From Streptomyces humicola (GTDB taxonomy: Bacteria > Actinomycetota > Actinomycetes > Streptomycetales > Streptomycetaceae), in contig NZ_JANFNG010000002.1 of assembly GCF_024436035.1 (NCBI RefSeq), forward strand, positions 434,001-498,000: a stretch of DNA of 64,000 nt. The letters run 5' to 3'. The notes under the pieces were generated by a model, which did not search any database, was not told the origin of the DNA, and saw only the letters and a program-made list of their open reading frames with translations. The position numbers and the translations under genes are program-made. This document shows, one piece after another, positions 44,448 to 52,443 of this stretch; position 1 is the first letter of the stretch, and each line of letters starts with the position of its first letter.

Positions 44448-45302
44448 ATGGCCTGGACGACGACGACAGATCTGGCGGAGTACGAGAGGGCGGCGGGAGC
44501 GTTCGCGCGGTCGCTGCCTGTCGAACACACCACGGTGCTCAGCATCGCCGACCGGCTGCGGCAGCAGGGAAACGACGCCTTCGGCGACCGCGCCCCCGAG
44601 TTCGGATGGTGGTCACCCAACGGATCCGCGGTGACGGCGGCCTTCGTCCGCACCCCACCGCACCGCCTGCTGCTCACGCCGCTGCCGGACGCGGCGACGG
44701 CACTGCTCGCCGCGCACTACGCCGAGCACGACCCGCAGCTTCCCGGCGTCGTTTCGGCCGTGCCGACGGCGCACGCGTTCGCCCGCGCCTGGTCCTCGGC
44801 GACCGGGGCCGCCTTCACACCGCACCGCCGCGCCGAACGTCTCTACCGGCTCGGTCAATTGGAGCCGCCACGAACGGTTCACGGCGAACGTGGCCGGGTC
44901 GCCGGCGCCCATGACCGCGAGCTGCTGACCGGCTGGTACACGCAGTTCGCGCGGGCGATCGGCGAACCGGACCCACCGGACCCCGGCCGCTGGGTGGACG
45001 GCAGGCTCGCCTATGGCGGCCTGGCGCTGTGAGAGGACGGCGGTGAGCCGGTGGCGTTCGCGGGCACGACGCGCCAGCTCGCCGGAATGGTGCGCGTCGG
45101 CCCGGTCTACACGCCGCAGTCGCTGCGCGGCCGCGGTTACGCCGCGGCCGTCACCGCACAGGTCTGCCGCCGGGCGCTGGACGTGGGCGCCCGCGAGGTC
45201 GTGCTCTTCGCCGACCTCGGCAACCCGACGAGCAACGCGCTCTACCAGCGCCTCGGTTTCCGGACCGTCGCCGACCACGCCGTCCTCGACTTCACCACGT
45301 GA
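44448..45302 (+). pseudogene. GNAT family acetyltransferase interrupted by in-frame TGA
   Basis: A 285-codon frame beginning MAWTTTTDLAEYERAAGAFA. It runs through GRWVDGRLAYGGLAL, then TGA at 45030-45032, then continues in the same frame as EDGGEPVAFAGTTRQLAGMVRVGPVY. The acetyl-CoA motif follows as LRGRGYAAAVTAQV, with YQRLGF near the end. The family reading at the stop is Trp (TGG), so a single base change explains it. The acetyl-CoA-binding part is downstream, so the truncated product would be inactive. Restart at GTG 45051 is possible but lacks most of the fold. Confidence 0.82.
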
Positions 45303-45330
45303 CCGCGGGCGCCCTCAGGCCGTCAGGCCG

Positions 45331-46350
45331 TCAGGCCGTGCCGATGCGTGGGTCGAGGATCCGGCACAGGCGGTATCCCACGGGAGTGAAACCGAGCTTC
45401 GGCCAGTGGCCCGCCGCCAGCGGCGAGGCCGTCGGCCAGGCCGCCGTCACCTGGCGGTATCCGCGGTCGTATGCCCATGCCAGGGCAGTGGCCAGCAACA
45501 CCCGGCTGACGCCCTCGCCGCGCGCGGAGGGCTCGACGTAGGCCTCGGCGAGCTCGGCGCTCTGCTCCGGGGTGAACGGGCCGGGGCGCGCCGGCGTGAG
45601 CACCACCAGACCCGCCTCTTCCCCTCGGCGCATCGCGACGAACGCGGCGCACTGCGGATCGGCCAGGGCGTCGGCGTAGCGGGTGCGCAGCACGGCGAGG
45701 ATCTCTTCGGTCTGGGGCTCGAACACGGCCGCCTGCCTCCGGTACAACGCCGCGTCCACCGCCATCCGTCCGACGGCGGCGAGGTCGGCTGGGCCCGCCC
45801 GGCGGATCGAGAGCCCTTCGACGCCGCGCGGCTGACGGCCGCTCGCCCGTACGGGCATCGCACCGCGGATCCTTTCGAGACCGAAGCCGAGCCGGAACCA
45901 GGCCATGGCGACGGTGTCGTCGGCGGGCAGTTGCACGTGGTGCACGAGGCGGTCGCGTGCGACGAGCCGCTCCGCGACGGCCGCGTACATCTCGCGGAGG
46001 ACGTCGGCCACCTCGCCGCCGTGCACGGCGTGCCCGCCATGGGCGACCAGCGCCAGGCCGGGATGACCGTGCAGGTCGGTGCGGCCGTTCTCGTACGGGT
46101 CGCAGGGCGCCGTGATGAGGTAACCCGCCAGCCGTCCCCTGCCCCCGCGTGCCGCCACGGCCTCCGTGCTGGGGCCCTTGAGCAGCTCGGCGATGCGCTC
46201 CTCGGCGGGCAGGGCCGTGCAGCCGCGCCCGCCGACCGGGTACGGGTAGCCGTACGACCGGGGTCTGCGGATCCGGGCGTACCAGCGGTCAAGAAGTTCG
46301 GCAGCCTGCGGGAGGTGCTCGGCCGTCATCGGCGCGATGGCGAAGGTCAT
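45331..46350 (-). CDS. GNAT family N-acetyltransferase, tandem-domain
   Basis: A 339-residue protein with two GNAT-like halves. The second (about 190-339) holds the acetyl-CoA motif region VEPSARGEGVSRVLLATALAWA and HWPKLGFTPVGYRL, while the first half retains the fold without a clear pyrophosphate loop. The ATG at 46350 lacks a good ribosome binding site and lies 14 bp after the preceding GNAT gene, so it is probably translated with it. The substrate is unknown. Confidence 0.82.
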   Translation of the reverse strand: MTFAIAPMTAEHLPQAAELLDRWYARIRRPRSYGYPYPVGGRGCTALPAEERIAELLKGPSTEAVAARGGRGRLAGYLITAPCDPYENGRTDLHGHPGLALVAHGGHAVHGGEVADVLREMYAAVAERLVARDRLVHHVQLPADDTVAMAWFRLGFGLERIRGAMPVRASGRQPRGVEGLSIRRAGPADLAAVGRMAVDAALYRRQAAVFEPQTEEILAVLRTRYADALADPQCAAFVAMRRGEEAGLVVLTPARPGPFTPEQSAELAEAYVEPSARGEGVSRVLLATALAWAYDRGYRQVTAAWPTASPLAAGHWPKLGFTPVGYRLCRILDPRIGTA

Positions 46351-46364
46351 GGTGTGACGCGACG

Positions 46365-46889
46365 CTAATGGGCCCGCGACCGCGCCTGCAAGGGCTCGCC
46401 TGCGCCCCTGGCCGCCGGCAGCGGACGGCCGAGGCACACGCTGAGCGGTTCGCACCGGTACACACCGAACTTCGTCACCGGCCCGTAGCCGCACGAGGTG
46501 TAGAGGGCGAGCGCCTCCGGCTGCCGCTGACCGGTCTCCAGCACCATGCGCAGCCGCCCCGCAGCGGCCGCGCTCTCCTCGAGGGCGGCGAGGATCCGCC
46601 GCGCTATGCCGCGGCCGCGCGCCCGAGGCACCACGTACATGCGCTTGATCTCCGCGTCGCCGTCGCGGAAACCCTCCGCCGAGCCTTCCCGCGCCCGCCA
46701 GCCGCCGGTCGCGACCGGCTCGCCGTCATCGGAGTAGGCGAGGATGAACAGGCCCCGCGGCGGGTCGAAGTGGGCCGCATCCATCGGCGTCTCGTCGGGG
46801 CCGCCGTACCGTTCGACGTACTCCTGCTGGACCTGCTCGGTCAGGCGTACCGCATCGGGGTGGTCGTAGCGCACGCGTCGGATGTTCAT
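46365..46889 (-). CDS. GNAT family N-acetyltransferase
   Basis: The 174-residue acetyltransferase has acetyl-CoA motif MYVVPRARGRGIARRILAALEESA (about residues 90-113) and ALALYTSCGYGPVTKFGVY near the end. The start ATG at 46889 overlaps the stop of the preceding degenerate gene (TGATG), a classic translational-coupling arrangement. With that gene broken, expression of this one may be reduced. The substrate is unknown. Confidence 0.88.
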   Translation of the reverse strand: MNIRRVRYDHPDAVRLTEQVQQEYVERYGGPDETPMDAAHFDPPRGLFILAYSDDGEPVATGGWRAREGSAEGFRDGDAEIKRMYVVPRARGRGIARRILAALEESAAAAGRLRMVLETGQRQPEALALYTSCGYGPVTKFGVYRCEPLSVCLGRPLPAARGAGEPLQARSRAH

Positions 46890-47398
46890 CAGGGCATGGT
46901 ACGGGGCGTCCACGATGGGCTGCGTCCGCTGAGCGCAATCAGCCGTTCGAGGGGCAGGGCATCGGCGGCCACCTCCACCGGCTCACCGAACAGACCCTCG
47001 GGTCGCTCGGCGGACGCGGCCTGCCGGGGGACGAACTCCATGCACGCCTCGACCGCCTCCGGCTCGCAGTCGTACGGCTGCCCGCTGGCGCGGGCGACGT
47101 CCCAGCCGTGGATGACGAGCTCGTCCAGGGCGATCGTGCCGGGCGCGTCAGTCCTGCCGCAACCAGGTCGCGTCGCCGGACGGAGCCCGTGACGTCTCGG
47201 CCCCCAGCTCCTTCGCGGCAGCTGCGGTGAAGGCCCCGCACAGGCCCTGGACGTGGTCGATCAGGTCACCGAGGCAGAACCGCCGCTCCGGCCACGCGAG
47301 CACGGGGTCGGCGCCGTGAGCTGATCCTCGGTGACCCCGTCCAGCGGGTTCGCCGTCCGGCGGGCCGCAGGACCGAGATCGGGCATGTCCGCGGTCAT
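46889..47398 (-). pseudogene. TIGR03086/maleylpyruvate isomerase-like gene, frameshifted
   Basis: It starts well: GAGGAGG before the ATG at 47398, then MTADMPDLGPAARRTANPLD to APTPC. The frame then shifts (near 47302) to WPERRFCLGDLIDHVQGLCGAFTAAAAKELGAE. A deletion and second shift (near 47152) follow, then IALDELVIHGWDVARASGQPYDCEPEAVEACMEF and LFGEPVEVAADALPLERLI. All the blocks of the family are there but in three frames, and about 40 residues are missing in the middle. A relative lies intact at 25780-26355. Confidence 0.85.
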
Positions 47399-47499
47399 GA
47401 CAGCCTCCTCGCGGCCATTCGGTCCGTATCTCACCTCAATATCACCTCAAATGTCGTCGAGTACGCTGCGCAGGGCCATTCGTACGTCAGGAGCATCAC

Positions 47500-48297
47500 T
47501 TGTTCACCGTGTCGACCGTGAATGTCAACGGCCTGCGCGCCGCCGCGAAGAAGGGCTTTCTGCCGTGGCTCGAGGCCACCGGCGCCGATGTGGTGTGCCT
47601 GCAGGAGGTGCGTGCCGAGCCGGCCCAGCTGCCTGCCGAGGTGCGTGAGCCCGACGGCTGGCATACGGTGCACGCGCCGTCGGAGGCGAAGGGGCGTGCG
47701 GGGGTCTCGGTCTACACCCGGCGCACGCCGGAGCGGGTCCAGGTGGGGTTCGGCTCCGCCGAGTTCGACACCTCCGGCCGTTACGTCGAGGTCGATCTGC
47801 CAGGCGTGACCGTCGCCAGCCTCTACCTGCCCTCCGGCGAGGTGGGCACCGAACGGCAGTCGGAGAAGGAACGCTTCATGAGCGAGTTCCTCCTCCACCT
47901 GGGCGCGCTGCGCGAACGGGCCGCGGCGGACGGGCGCGAGGTGCTGGTGTGCGGCGACTGGAACATCGCGCACCAGGAAGCCGACCTGAAGAACTGGAAG
48001 GCCAACGGGAGCAACTCGGGTTTCCTGCCCGAGGAGCGCGCCTGGCTGACGCGCGTCTTCAACGAGGTCGGGTACGTCGACGTGGTGCGGTCGCTGCATC
48101 CGGGAGTCGACGGTCCGTACTCGTGGTGGTCGTACCGGGGCCGGGCCTTCGACAACGACGCGGGCTGGCGGATCGACTACCACGTGGCGACGCCGGAGCT
48201 GGCGAAGCGGGCGAACCGGGCGTCGGTCGAACGCGCCGCCAGCTACGACCGGCGCTGGTCCGACCACGCGCCGGTCACCGTCACCTTCGAGCTGTGA
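47500..48297 (+). CDS. xthA: Exodeoxyribonuclease III
   Basis: A 265-residue AP endonuclease/3' exonuclease of the EEP superfamily, the usual length. Visible active-site blocks are VNVNGLRAA, VVCLQEVRAE (metal Glu), YLPSG, CGDWNIAH (Asp-Asn) and SYDRRWSDHAPV (Asp-His). It acts in base excision repair. A TTG at 47500 is chosen as start because CAGGAG lies six bases upstream and it gives the normal FTVSTVNVNG beginning; a GTG three codons on is the alternative. Confidence 0.95.
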   Translation: MFTVSTVNVNGLRAAAKKGFLPWLEATGADVVCLQEVRAEPAQLPAEVREPDGWHTVHAPSEAKGRAGVSVYTRRTPERVQVGFGSAEFDTSGRYVEVDLPGVTVASLYLPSGEVGTERQSEKERFMSEFLLHLGALRERAAADGREVLVCGDWNIAHQEADLKNWKANGSNSGFLPEERAWLTRVFNEVGYVDVVRSLHPGVDGPYSWWSYRGRAFDNDAGWRIDYHVATPELAKRANRASVERAASYDRRWSDHAPVTVTFEL

Positions 48298-48644
48298 GCG
48301 CCGCCGGGCCGCGGGGCGAGTGAGGCCGGACGCGGCCCGGGGGCCGTGCCCGCCCCAGCGTTCGTCGTTGGCGGGATCGTTGGACTGCAGAGCGGAGCCC
48401 CGCTCACCTCGCGGCTGAATCCGGCCATTGGGCCGGCGTACTGATCGCGGTCTGGCGAGCCGGGTTCGGGCTGTGCCGGGACCGCTCCACGCTCGCGGCC
48501 GTGGCTTGCCCGGGGACGCCGCTCGCCGCCGAATGGAGTAGCCGCGGTTTGACAAACGGCTCAAACGGGAGGAAATGGTGAGTTCCCGGCGGGCCGGAGA
48601 CGGTCGACGTGCCCGCCCGGCCATCACGCCGTACGGAGGGGTCG
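48298..48644. other. Intergenic region before the ctaD paralogue
   Basis: 347 bp without a convincing gene. It contains TTGACA at 48549-48554 and a repeated CAAACGG (about 48553 and 48562). A GGGAGG-led 27-codon frame at 48575-48658 overlaps the ctaD start; it is treated as doubtful. Confidence 0.5.
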
Positions 48645-50309
48645 ATGACGCGCCTTGAGCAGACGACGCAGGCGGCGCAGGCCGACTCCGGCCGGGTCCG
48701 CACCGGGCGCACCCTGACCCGTTGGCTGACCACCACCGACCACAAGGTGATCGGCAATCTCTACATGGTCACCGCGTTCGGCTACTTCATGGTCGCCGGG
48801 GTGCTGGCGATGCTGATGCGGGCGGAGCTGGCCCGTCCCGGTCTGCAGATCATGGGCGAGCAGCAGTACAACGAGCTGTTCACCATCCACGGCACGATCA
48901 TGATGCTGCTCTTCGCGACGCCCATGTTCGCCGGGTTCGCCAACGCGGTGATGCCCCTGCAGATCGGCGCCCCCGATGTGGCGTTCCCGCGGCTCAACGC
49001 GTTGTCGTACTGGCTGTTCCTCTTCGGCGGGCTGATCGTCCTGGGCGGTTACCTCACCCCTGGCGGGGCCGCCGCATTCGGCTGGTTTGCCTACGCGCCG
49101 TTGAACAGTGCTGTCGACTCCCCCGGCTCCGGCTCGGATCTATGGGCGATGGGTCTGGTGGTCTCGGGGGCCGGCACGATCCTCACCTCTGTCAACTTCA
49201 TCGCCACCATTGCCTGTCTGCGCGCCCCAGGCATGACGATGTTCCGGATGCCCATCTTCACCTGGAACGTGCTGCTGACGTCGGTGCTGGCGCTGCTGGC
49301 GTTCCCGGTGCTGGCGGCCGCGCTGCTCTGTCTCGAAGCGGACCGCAAATTCGGCACCCACATCTTCGACGCGGCCAACGGGGGCGCCATTCTCTGGCAG
49401 CACCTGTTCTGGTTCTTCGGCCACCCCGAGGTCTACATCGTGGCCGTCCCGTTCTTCGGGGTCATCTCCGAGATCATTCCGGTCTTCAGCCGCAAACCGG
49501 TCTTCGGCTATGTGGGGATGGTGGGGGCGACGATCCTGATCACCATGTTGTCGGCCGCGGTGTGGGCCCATCACATGTTCGCCACCGGCGCCGTGCTCCT
49601 GCCGTTCTTCTCGGCGACGTCGTTCCTGATCGCCGTCCCGACCGGCGTGAAGTACTTCAACTGGATCGGCACCATGGTCAAGGGCAGCCTGTCGTTCGAG
49701 ACACCCATGCTGTTCGCGTTCGGCTTTCTCGTCTCGTTCCTGCTGGGCGGGCTCAGCGGGGTGCTGATCGCTTCGCCGCCGCTCGACTTCCACCTCACGG
49801 ACACGTTCTTCATCGTCGCCCACCTGCACTACGTGCTCTTCGGGACCATCGTGTTCGCGATGTTCGGCGGCTTCTACTTCTGGTGGCCGAAGTGGACCGG
49901 GCGCATGCTCGACGAAAGGCTCGGCAAGATCCACTTCTGGACACTGTTCGTGGGATTCCACACCACGTTCCTCGTCCAGCACTGGCTGGGCGAGATGGGA
50001 ATGCCGCGCCGTTACGCCGACTACCTGGCGGCGGACGGCTTCACGACGCTCAACACCATCTCGTCGATCGGAGCCTTCCTGCTCGGCCTGTCGACCCTGC
50101 CCTTCCTTTACAACGTATGGCGCACCTCGCGCTATGCGCCGATGGTCGCGGTCGACGATCCATGGGGCTTCGGGCGGTCGCTGGAATGGGCGACCTCGTG
50201 CCCGCCTCCGCGTCACAACTTCTATGCGCTGCCGCGGATCCGTTCCGATTCCCCCGCGTTCGACATGCGGCATCCGGCCGCCGCTGAAGTGGAGGTGCAG
50301 GAACGATGA
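48645..50309 (+). CDS. ctaD: Cytochrome c oxidase subunit I (aa3-type)
   Basis: The 554-residue haem-copper oxidase subunit has twelve membrane helices. Haem a ligand His is in FTIHGTIMM, CuB ligands and the cross-linked His-Tyr are in [12 protein letters not shown], and the His pair is in AHHMFATG. The haem ligands are in [10 protein letters not shown]. The D-channel Asp is in [11 protein letters not shown] and the K-channel TxxK in PTGVKYFNW. The ATG at 48645 has GGAGGGG upstream. It is coupled to ctaF but no ctaC, ctaE or qcrCA lies nearby, so it is likely a second copy of the main oxidase subunit. Confidence 0.95.
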   Translation: MTRLEQTTQAAQADSGRVRTGRTLTRWLTTTDHKVIGNLYMVTAFGYFMVAGVLAMLMRAELARPGLQIMGEQQYNELFTIHGTIMMLLFATPMFAGFANAVMPLQIGAPDVAFPRLNALSYWLFLFGGLIVLGGYLTPGGAAAFGWFAYAPLNSAVDSPGSGSDLWAMGLVVSGAGTILTSVNFIATIACLRAPGMTMFRMPIFTWNVLLTSVLALLAFPVLAAALLCLEADRKFGTHIFDAANGGAILWQHLFWFFGHPEVYIVAVPFFGVISEIIPVFSRKPVFGYVGMVGATILITMLSAAVWAHHMFATGAVLLPFFSATSFLIAVPTGVKYFNWIGTMVKGSLSFETPMLFAFGFLVSFLLGGLSGVLIASPPLDFHLTDTFFIVAHLHYVLFGTIVFAMFGGFYFWWPKWTGRMLDERLGKIHFWTLFVGFHTTFLVQHWLGEMGMPRRYADYLAADGFTTLNTISSIGAFLLGLSTLPFLYNVWRTSRYAPMVAVDDPWGFGRSLEWATSCPPPRHNFYALPRIRSDSPAFDMRHPAAAEVEVQER

Positions 50310-50707
50310 GGACAGAGGCCCTTCTCTTCGGCGGATTGGCGCTCTTCTTCGCCGCCACCGGTCTGCCGTATGCCTGGCTCTCCCATGACCCCGCCGGCAC
50401 CGCGGCGTTGATGGTCTCGTTCCTGATGTCGTCCCTGGTGGCGTTCTTCTTCGTGACGCAGTACCGCCGGAGGGGAATGCGCCCCGAGGACCGCAAGGAC
50501 GGCGAAGTACAGGACCGTGCCGGGCCGTTGGACTTCTTCCCGCCGCACAGCATCCATCCGCCGCTGACGGCGTTCGGCGGCGCCGTTCTTGCGCTCGGCA
50601 TCGTATACGGCCTGTGGCTGTTCATCATCGGCCTCGGGGTCCTGGCCGCCGGCGTCTTCGGCTTCGTCTTCGAGTACGTACATCGTGACGAGGGCCCGGG
50701 GCCATGA
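50306..50707 (+). CDS. ctaF: Cytochrome c oxidase subunit 4 (actinobacterial CtaF)
   Basis: The 133-residue protein has four hydrophobic segments and the polar stretch [23 protein letters not shown], typical of actinobacterial oxidase subunit 4. Its ATG overlaps the ctaD stop by four bases (ATGA), so the two are made together. It is needed for assembly of the respiratory supercomplex in actinobacteria. It is convergent with qcrB, 40 bp apart. Confidence 0.9.
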   Translation: MRTEALLFGGLALFFAATGLPYAWLSHDPAGTAALMVSFLMSSLVAFFFVTQYRRRGMRPEDRKDGEVQDRAGPLDFFPPHSIHPPLTAFGGAVLALGIVYGLWLFIIGLGVLAAGVFGFVFEYVHRDEGPGP

Positions 50708-50747
50708 CCGGTGCACGGCCGCCGGGCGCAAGGCCGAGCGCGCCCCT

Positions 50748-52421
50748 CTACTGTCCCGCCGATCCGCCCTCCTCACGCTCCGTCAGCGGTTCGCGCGGTG
50801 GGGCGGTGACCTCGGGGCGCGGGGGCGCGGCCCCGACGGGCAGCTCCACCCGGTCCCGGTAGTACCAGGAGCTCAGGACCAAGCGCAGGCGCCGGCGACG
50901 CGGCACCGGGCGGGGCTCGTCCTCGGCGGGCTGCAGCGGCAGCGGGACGTCCCTGAGCAGTAGCGTGTAACGGCGGCGCTCTGGCAGCGGGCGCCGGCCT
51001 TCGTCGATCCTCCCGTACACCTCCTGGCTCACCCGCCCGGTCTCCTCGCCCTCGCTCAGCAGGTCGCGGTCGTGTGCCTGCAACCCCAGGCAGATCCGCT
51101 TGGTGACGGCGAAGGCGAGTGGTGGCGCGATGAAGACCGCTCCGCGGAAGAGCCAGGTGAGGCTGTTGACGGAGACGCGCAGCGAGTAGGCGATCACGTC
51201 GTTGCCGCCGGCGAGCAGCAGTACGGCGTAGAAGGTGATCGCGGCGACGCCGAACGCGGTGCGCGTCGGGCGGTTGCGCGGCCGGTCGCACAGGTGGTGT
51301 TCGGCCTGATCGCCCGTCACCCACCGTTCGAAGAAGGGGTACAGGTAGAGGACGACGAAGAGCACCGCGGGCAGCAGCACCGCCGGCACCAGCACGTTCC
51401 ACATGAACGTGTGGCCCCACACGTTGGTCTCCCAAGGGCCCATCAGCCGCAGCGCACCTTCGAGGAATCCCACGTACCAGTCGGGCTGGGCGTCGGTCGA
51501 CACCTGATCGGCCCGGTAGGGACCGTACCGCCAGATCGGGTTGACCTGTGCGAGGGCTCCGAGAGCGGCGAGAAGGCCGAAGATCATGAAGAAGAAGCCG
51601 GTGGTCTTCGCGGTGAACTGCGGGACCATCGGCGCTCCGACGACATTGCTGTTCGTCCGGCCCGGCCCGCCCCAGTGGGTGTGCTTCAGATACACGACGA
51701 GGATGAGATGGGCGGTGATCAGTCCGACCAGCGCCCCCGGAACGAGCAGGATGTGCACCACGTACAGCCGGGGAATGAAATCGTGACCGGGATAGGCTCC
51801 ACCGAAGGCGAAGAAGTTCAGATACGTGCCCACGACGGGGATGGACCCGATGATGGTCGCTGCGGTGCGCAGCCCCGTTCCGGAAAGCAGGTCGTCGGGG
51901 AGGGAATAGCCGCAGAACCCTTCGAGCATGGCGAGTTGGAAGAGCGTCACCCCGATGAGCCAGTTGCCCTCGCGCGGCCTGCGGAAGGCTCCGGTGAAGA
52001 AGATCCGCAGCATGTGCGCCCCGACGGCGGCGACGAACACCAGGGCGGCCCAGTGGTGCATCTGCCGGATCAGCAGCCCGCCGCGGACCTCGAAACTGAT
52101 GCGCAGAGTCGAGGAGTACGCCTGCGTGGCCAGTACCCCGTGCAAAGGGGCGTACGCGCCGCGGTAGACGCTTTCGTTCATACTGGGGTCGAAGAAGAAC
52201 GTGAGATAGACGCCGGTGAGCAACAGCACCACAAAGCTGTAGAGGGCGATCTCGCCGAGCAGGAACGACCAGTGGTCGGGGAAGACCTTGCGCAGCAGGG
52301 TCCCGCCCTCCGCCGCGGGCAGCCGCTGGTCCAGCGCGGTGAAGGCACGCTCAGCCGCCTTGCCGGCCCTGCCTTCCAGTCGTCCGCTTCGTACCGCCGG
52401 CGCCTTTCGTTCCTCGCTCAT
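50748..52421 (-). CDS. qcrB: Cytochrome bc1 complex cytochrome b subunit
   Basis: The 557-residue cytochrome b has haem ligand His pairs in RQMHHWAALVFVAAVGAHMLRIF and in VVHILLVPGALVGLITAHLILVVYLKHTH. Quinol-site GFCGYSLPDDLLSGTGLR is present, and the C-terminal helices carry PAVLLPAVLFVVLYLYPF. The last 100 residues are cytoplasmic and Arg/Pro-rich. The ATG at 52421 is used, with ATG 52433 as alternative. qcrC and qcrA are absent. It is convergent with ctaD-ctaF, so a small set of extra respiratory subunits lies here without the rest of the supercomplex. Confidence 0.93.
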   Translation of the reverse strand: MSEERKAPAVRSGRLEGRAGKAAERAFTALDQRLPAAEGGTLLRKVFPDHWSFLLGEIALYSFVVLLLTGVYLTFFFDPSMNESVYRGAYAPLHGVLATQAYSSTLRISFEVRGGLLIRQMHHWAALVFVAAVGAHMLRIFFTGAFRRPREGNWLIGVTLFQLAMLEGFCGYSLPDDLLSGTGLRTAATIIGSIPVVGTYLNFFAFGGAYPGHDFIPRLYVVHILLVPGALVGLITAHLILVVYLKHTHWGGPGRTNSNVVGAPMVPQFTAKTTGFFFMIFGLLAALGALAQVNPIWRYGPYRADQVSTDAQPDWYVGFLEGALRLMGPWETNVWGHTFMWNVLVPAVLLPAVLFVVLYLYPFFERWVTGDQAEHHLCDRPRNRPTRTAFGVAAITFYAVLLLAGGNDVIAYSLRVSVNSLTWLFRGAVFIAPPLAFAVTKRICLGLQAHDRDLLSEGEETGRVSQEVYGRIDEGRRPLPERRRYTLLLRDVPLPLQPAEDEPRPVPRRRRLRLVLSSWYYRDRVELPVGAAPPRPEVTAPPREPLTEREEGGSAGQ

Positions 52422-52443
52422 GCCCACCAGCATGCTGGACGTT

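Noticed and set aside
45316-45340. Triple GTCAGGCC-type repeat before the GNAT stop at 45331
   Set aside because: A short slippage repeat overlapping the gene end; no evidence of function.
48575-48658. Possible 27-codon leader ORF overlapping the ctaD start
   Set aside because: GGGAGG lies too close to the ATG, and if the TTGACA at 48549 is a real -35 element the transcript would start after this ATG. Not enough support.
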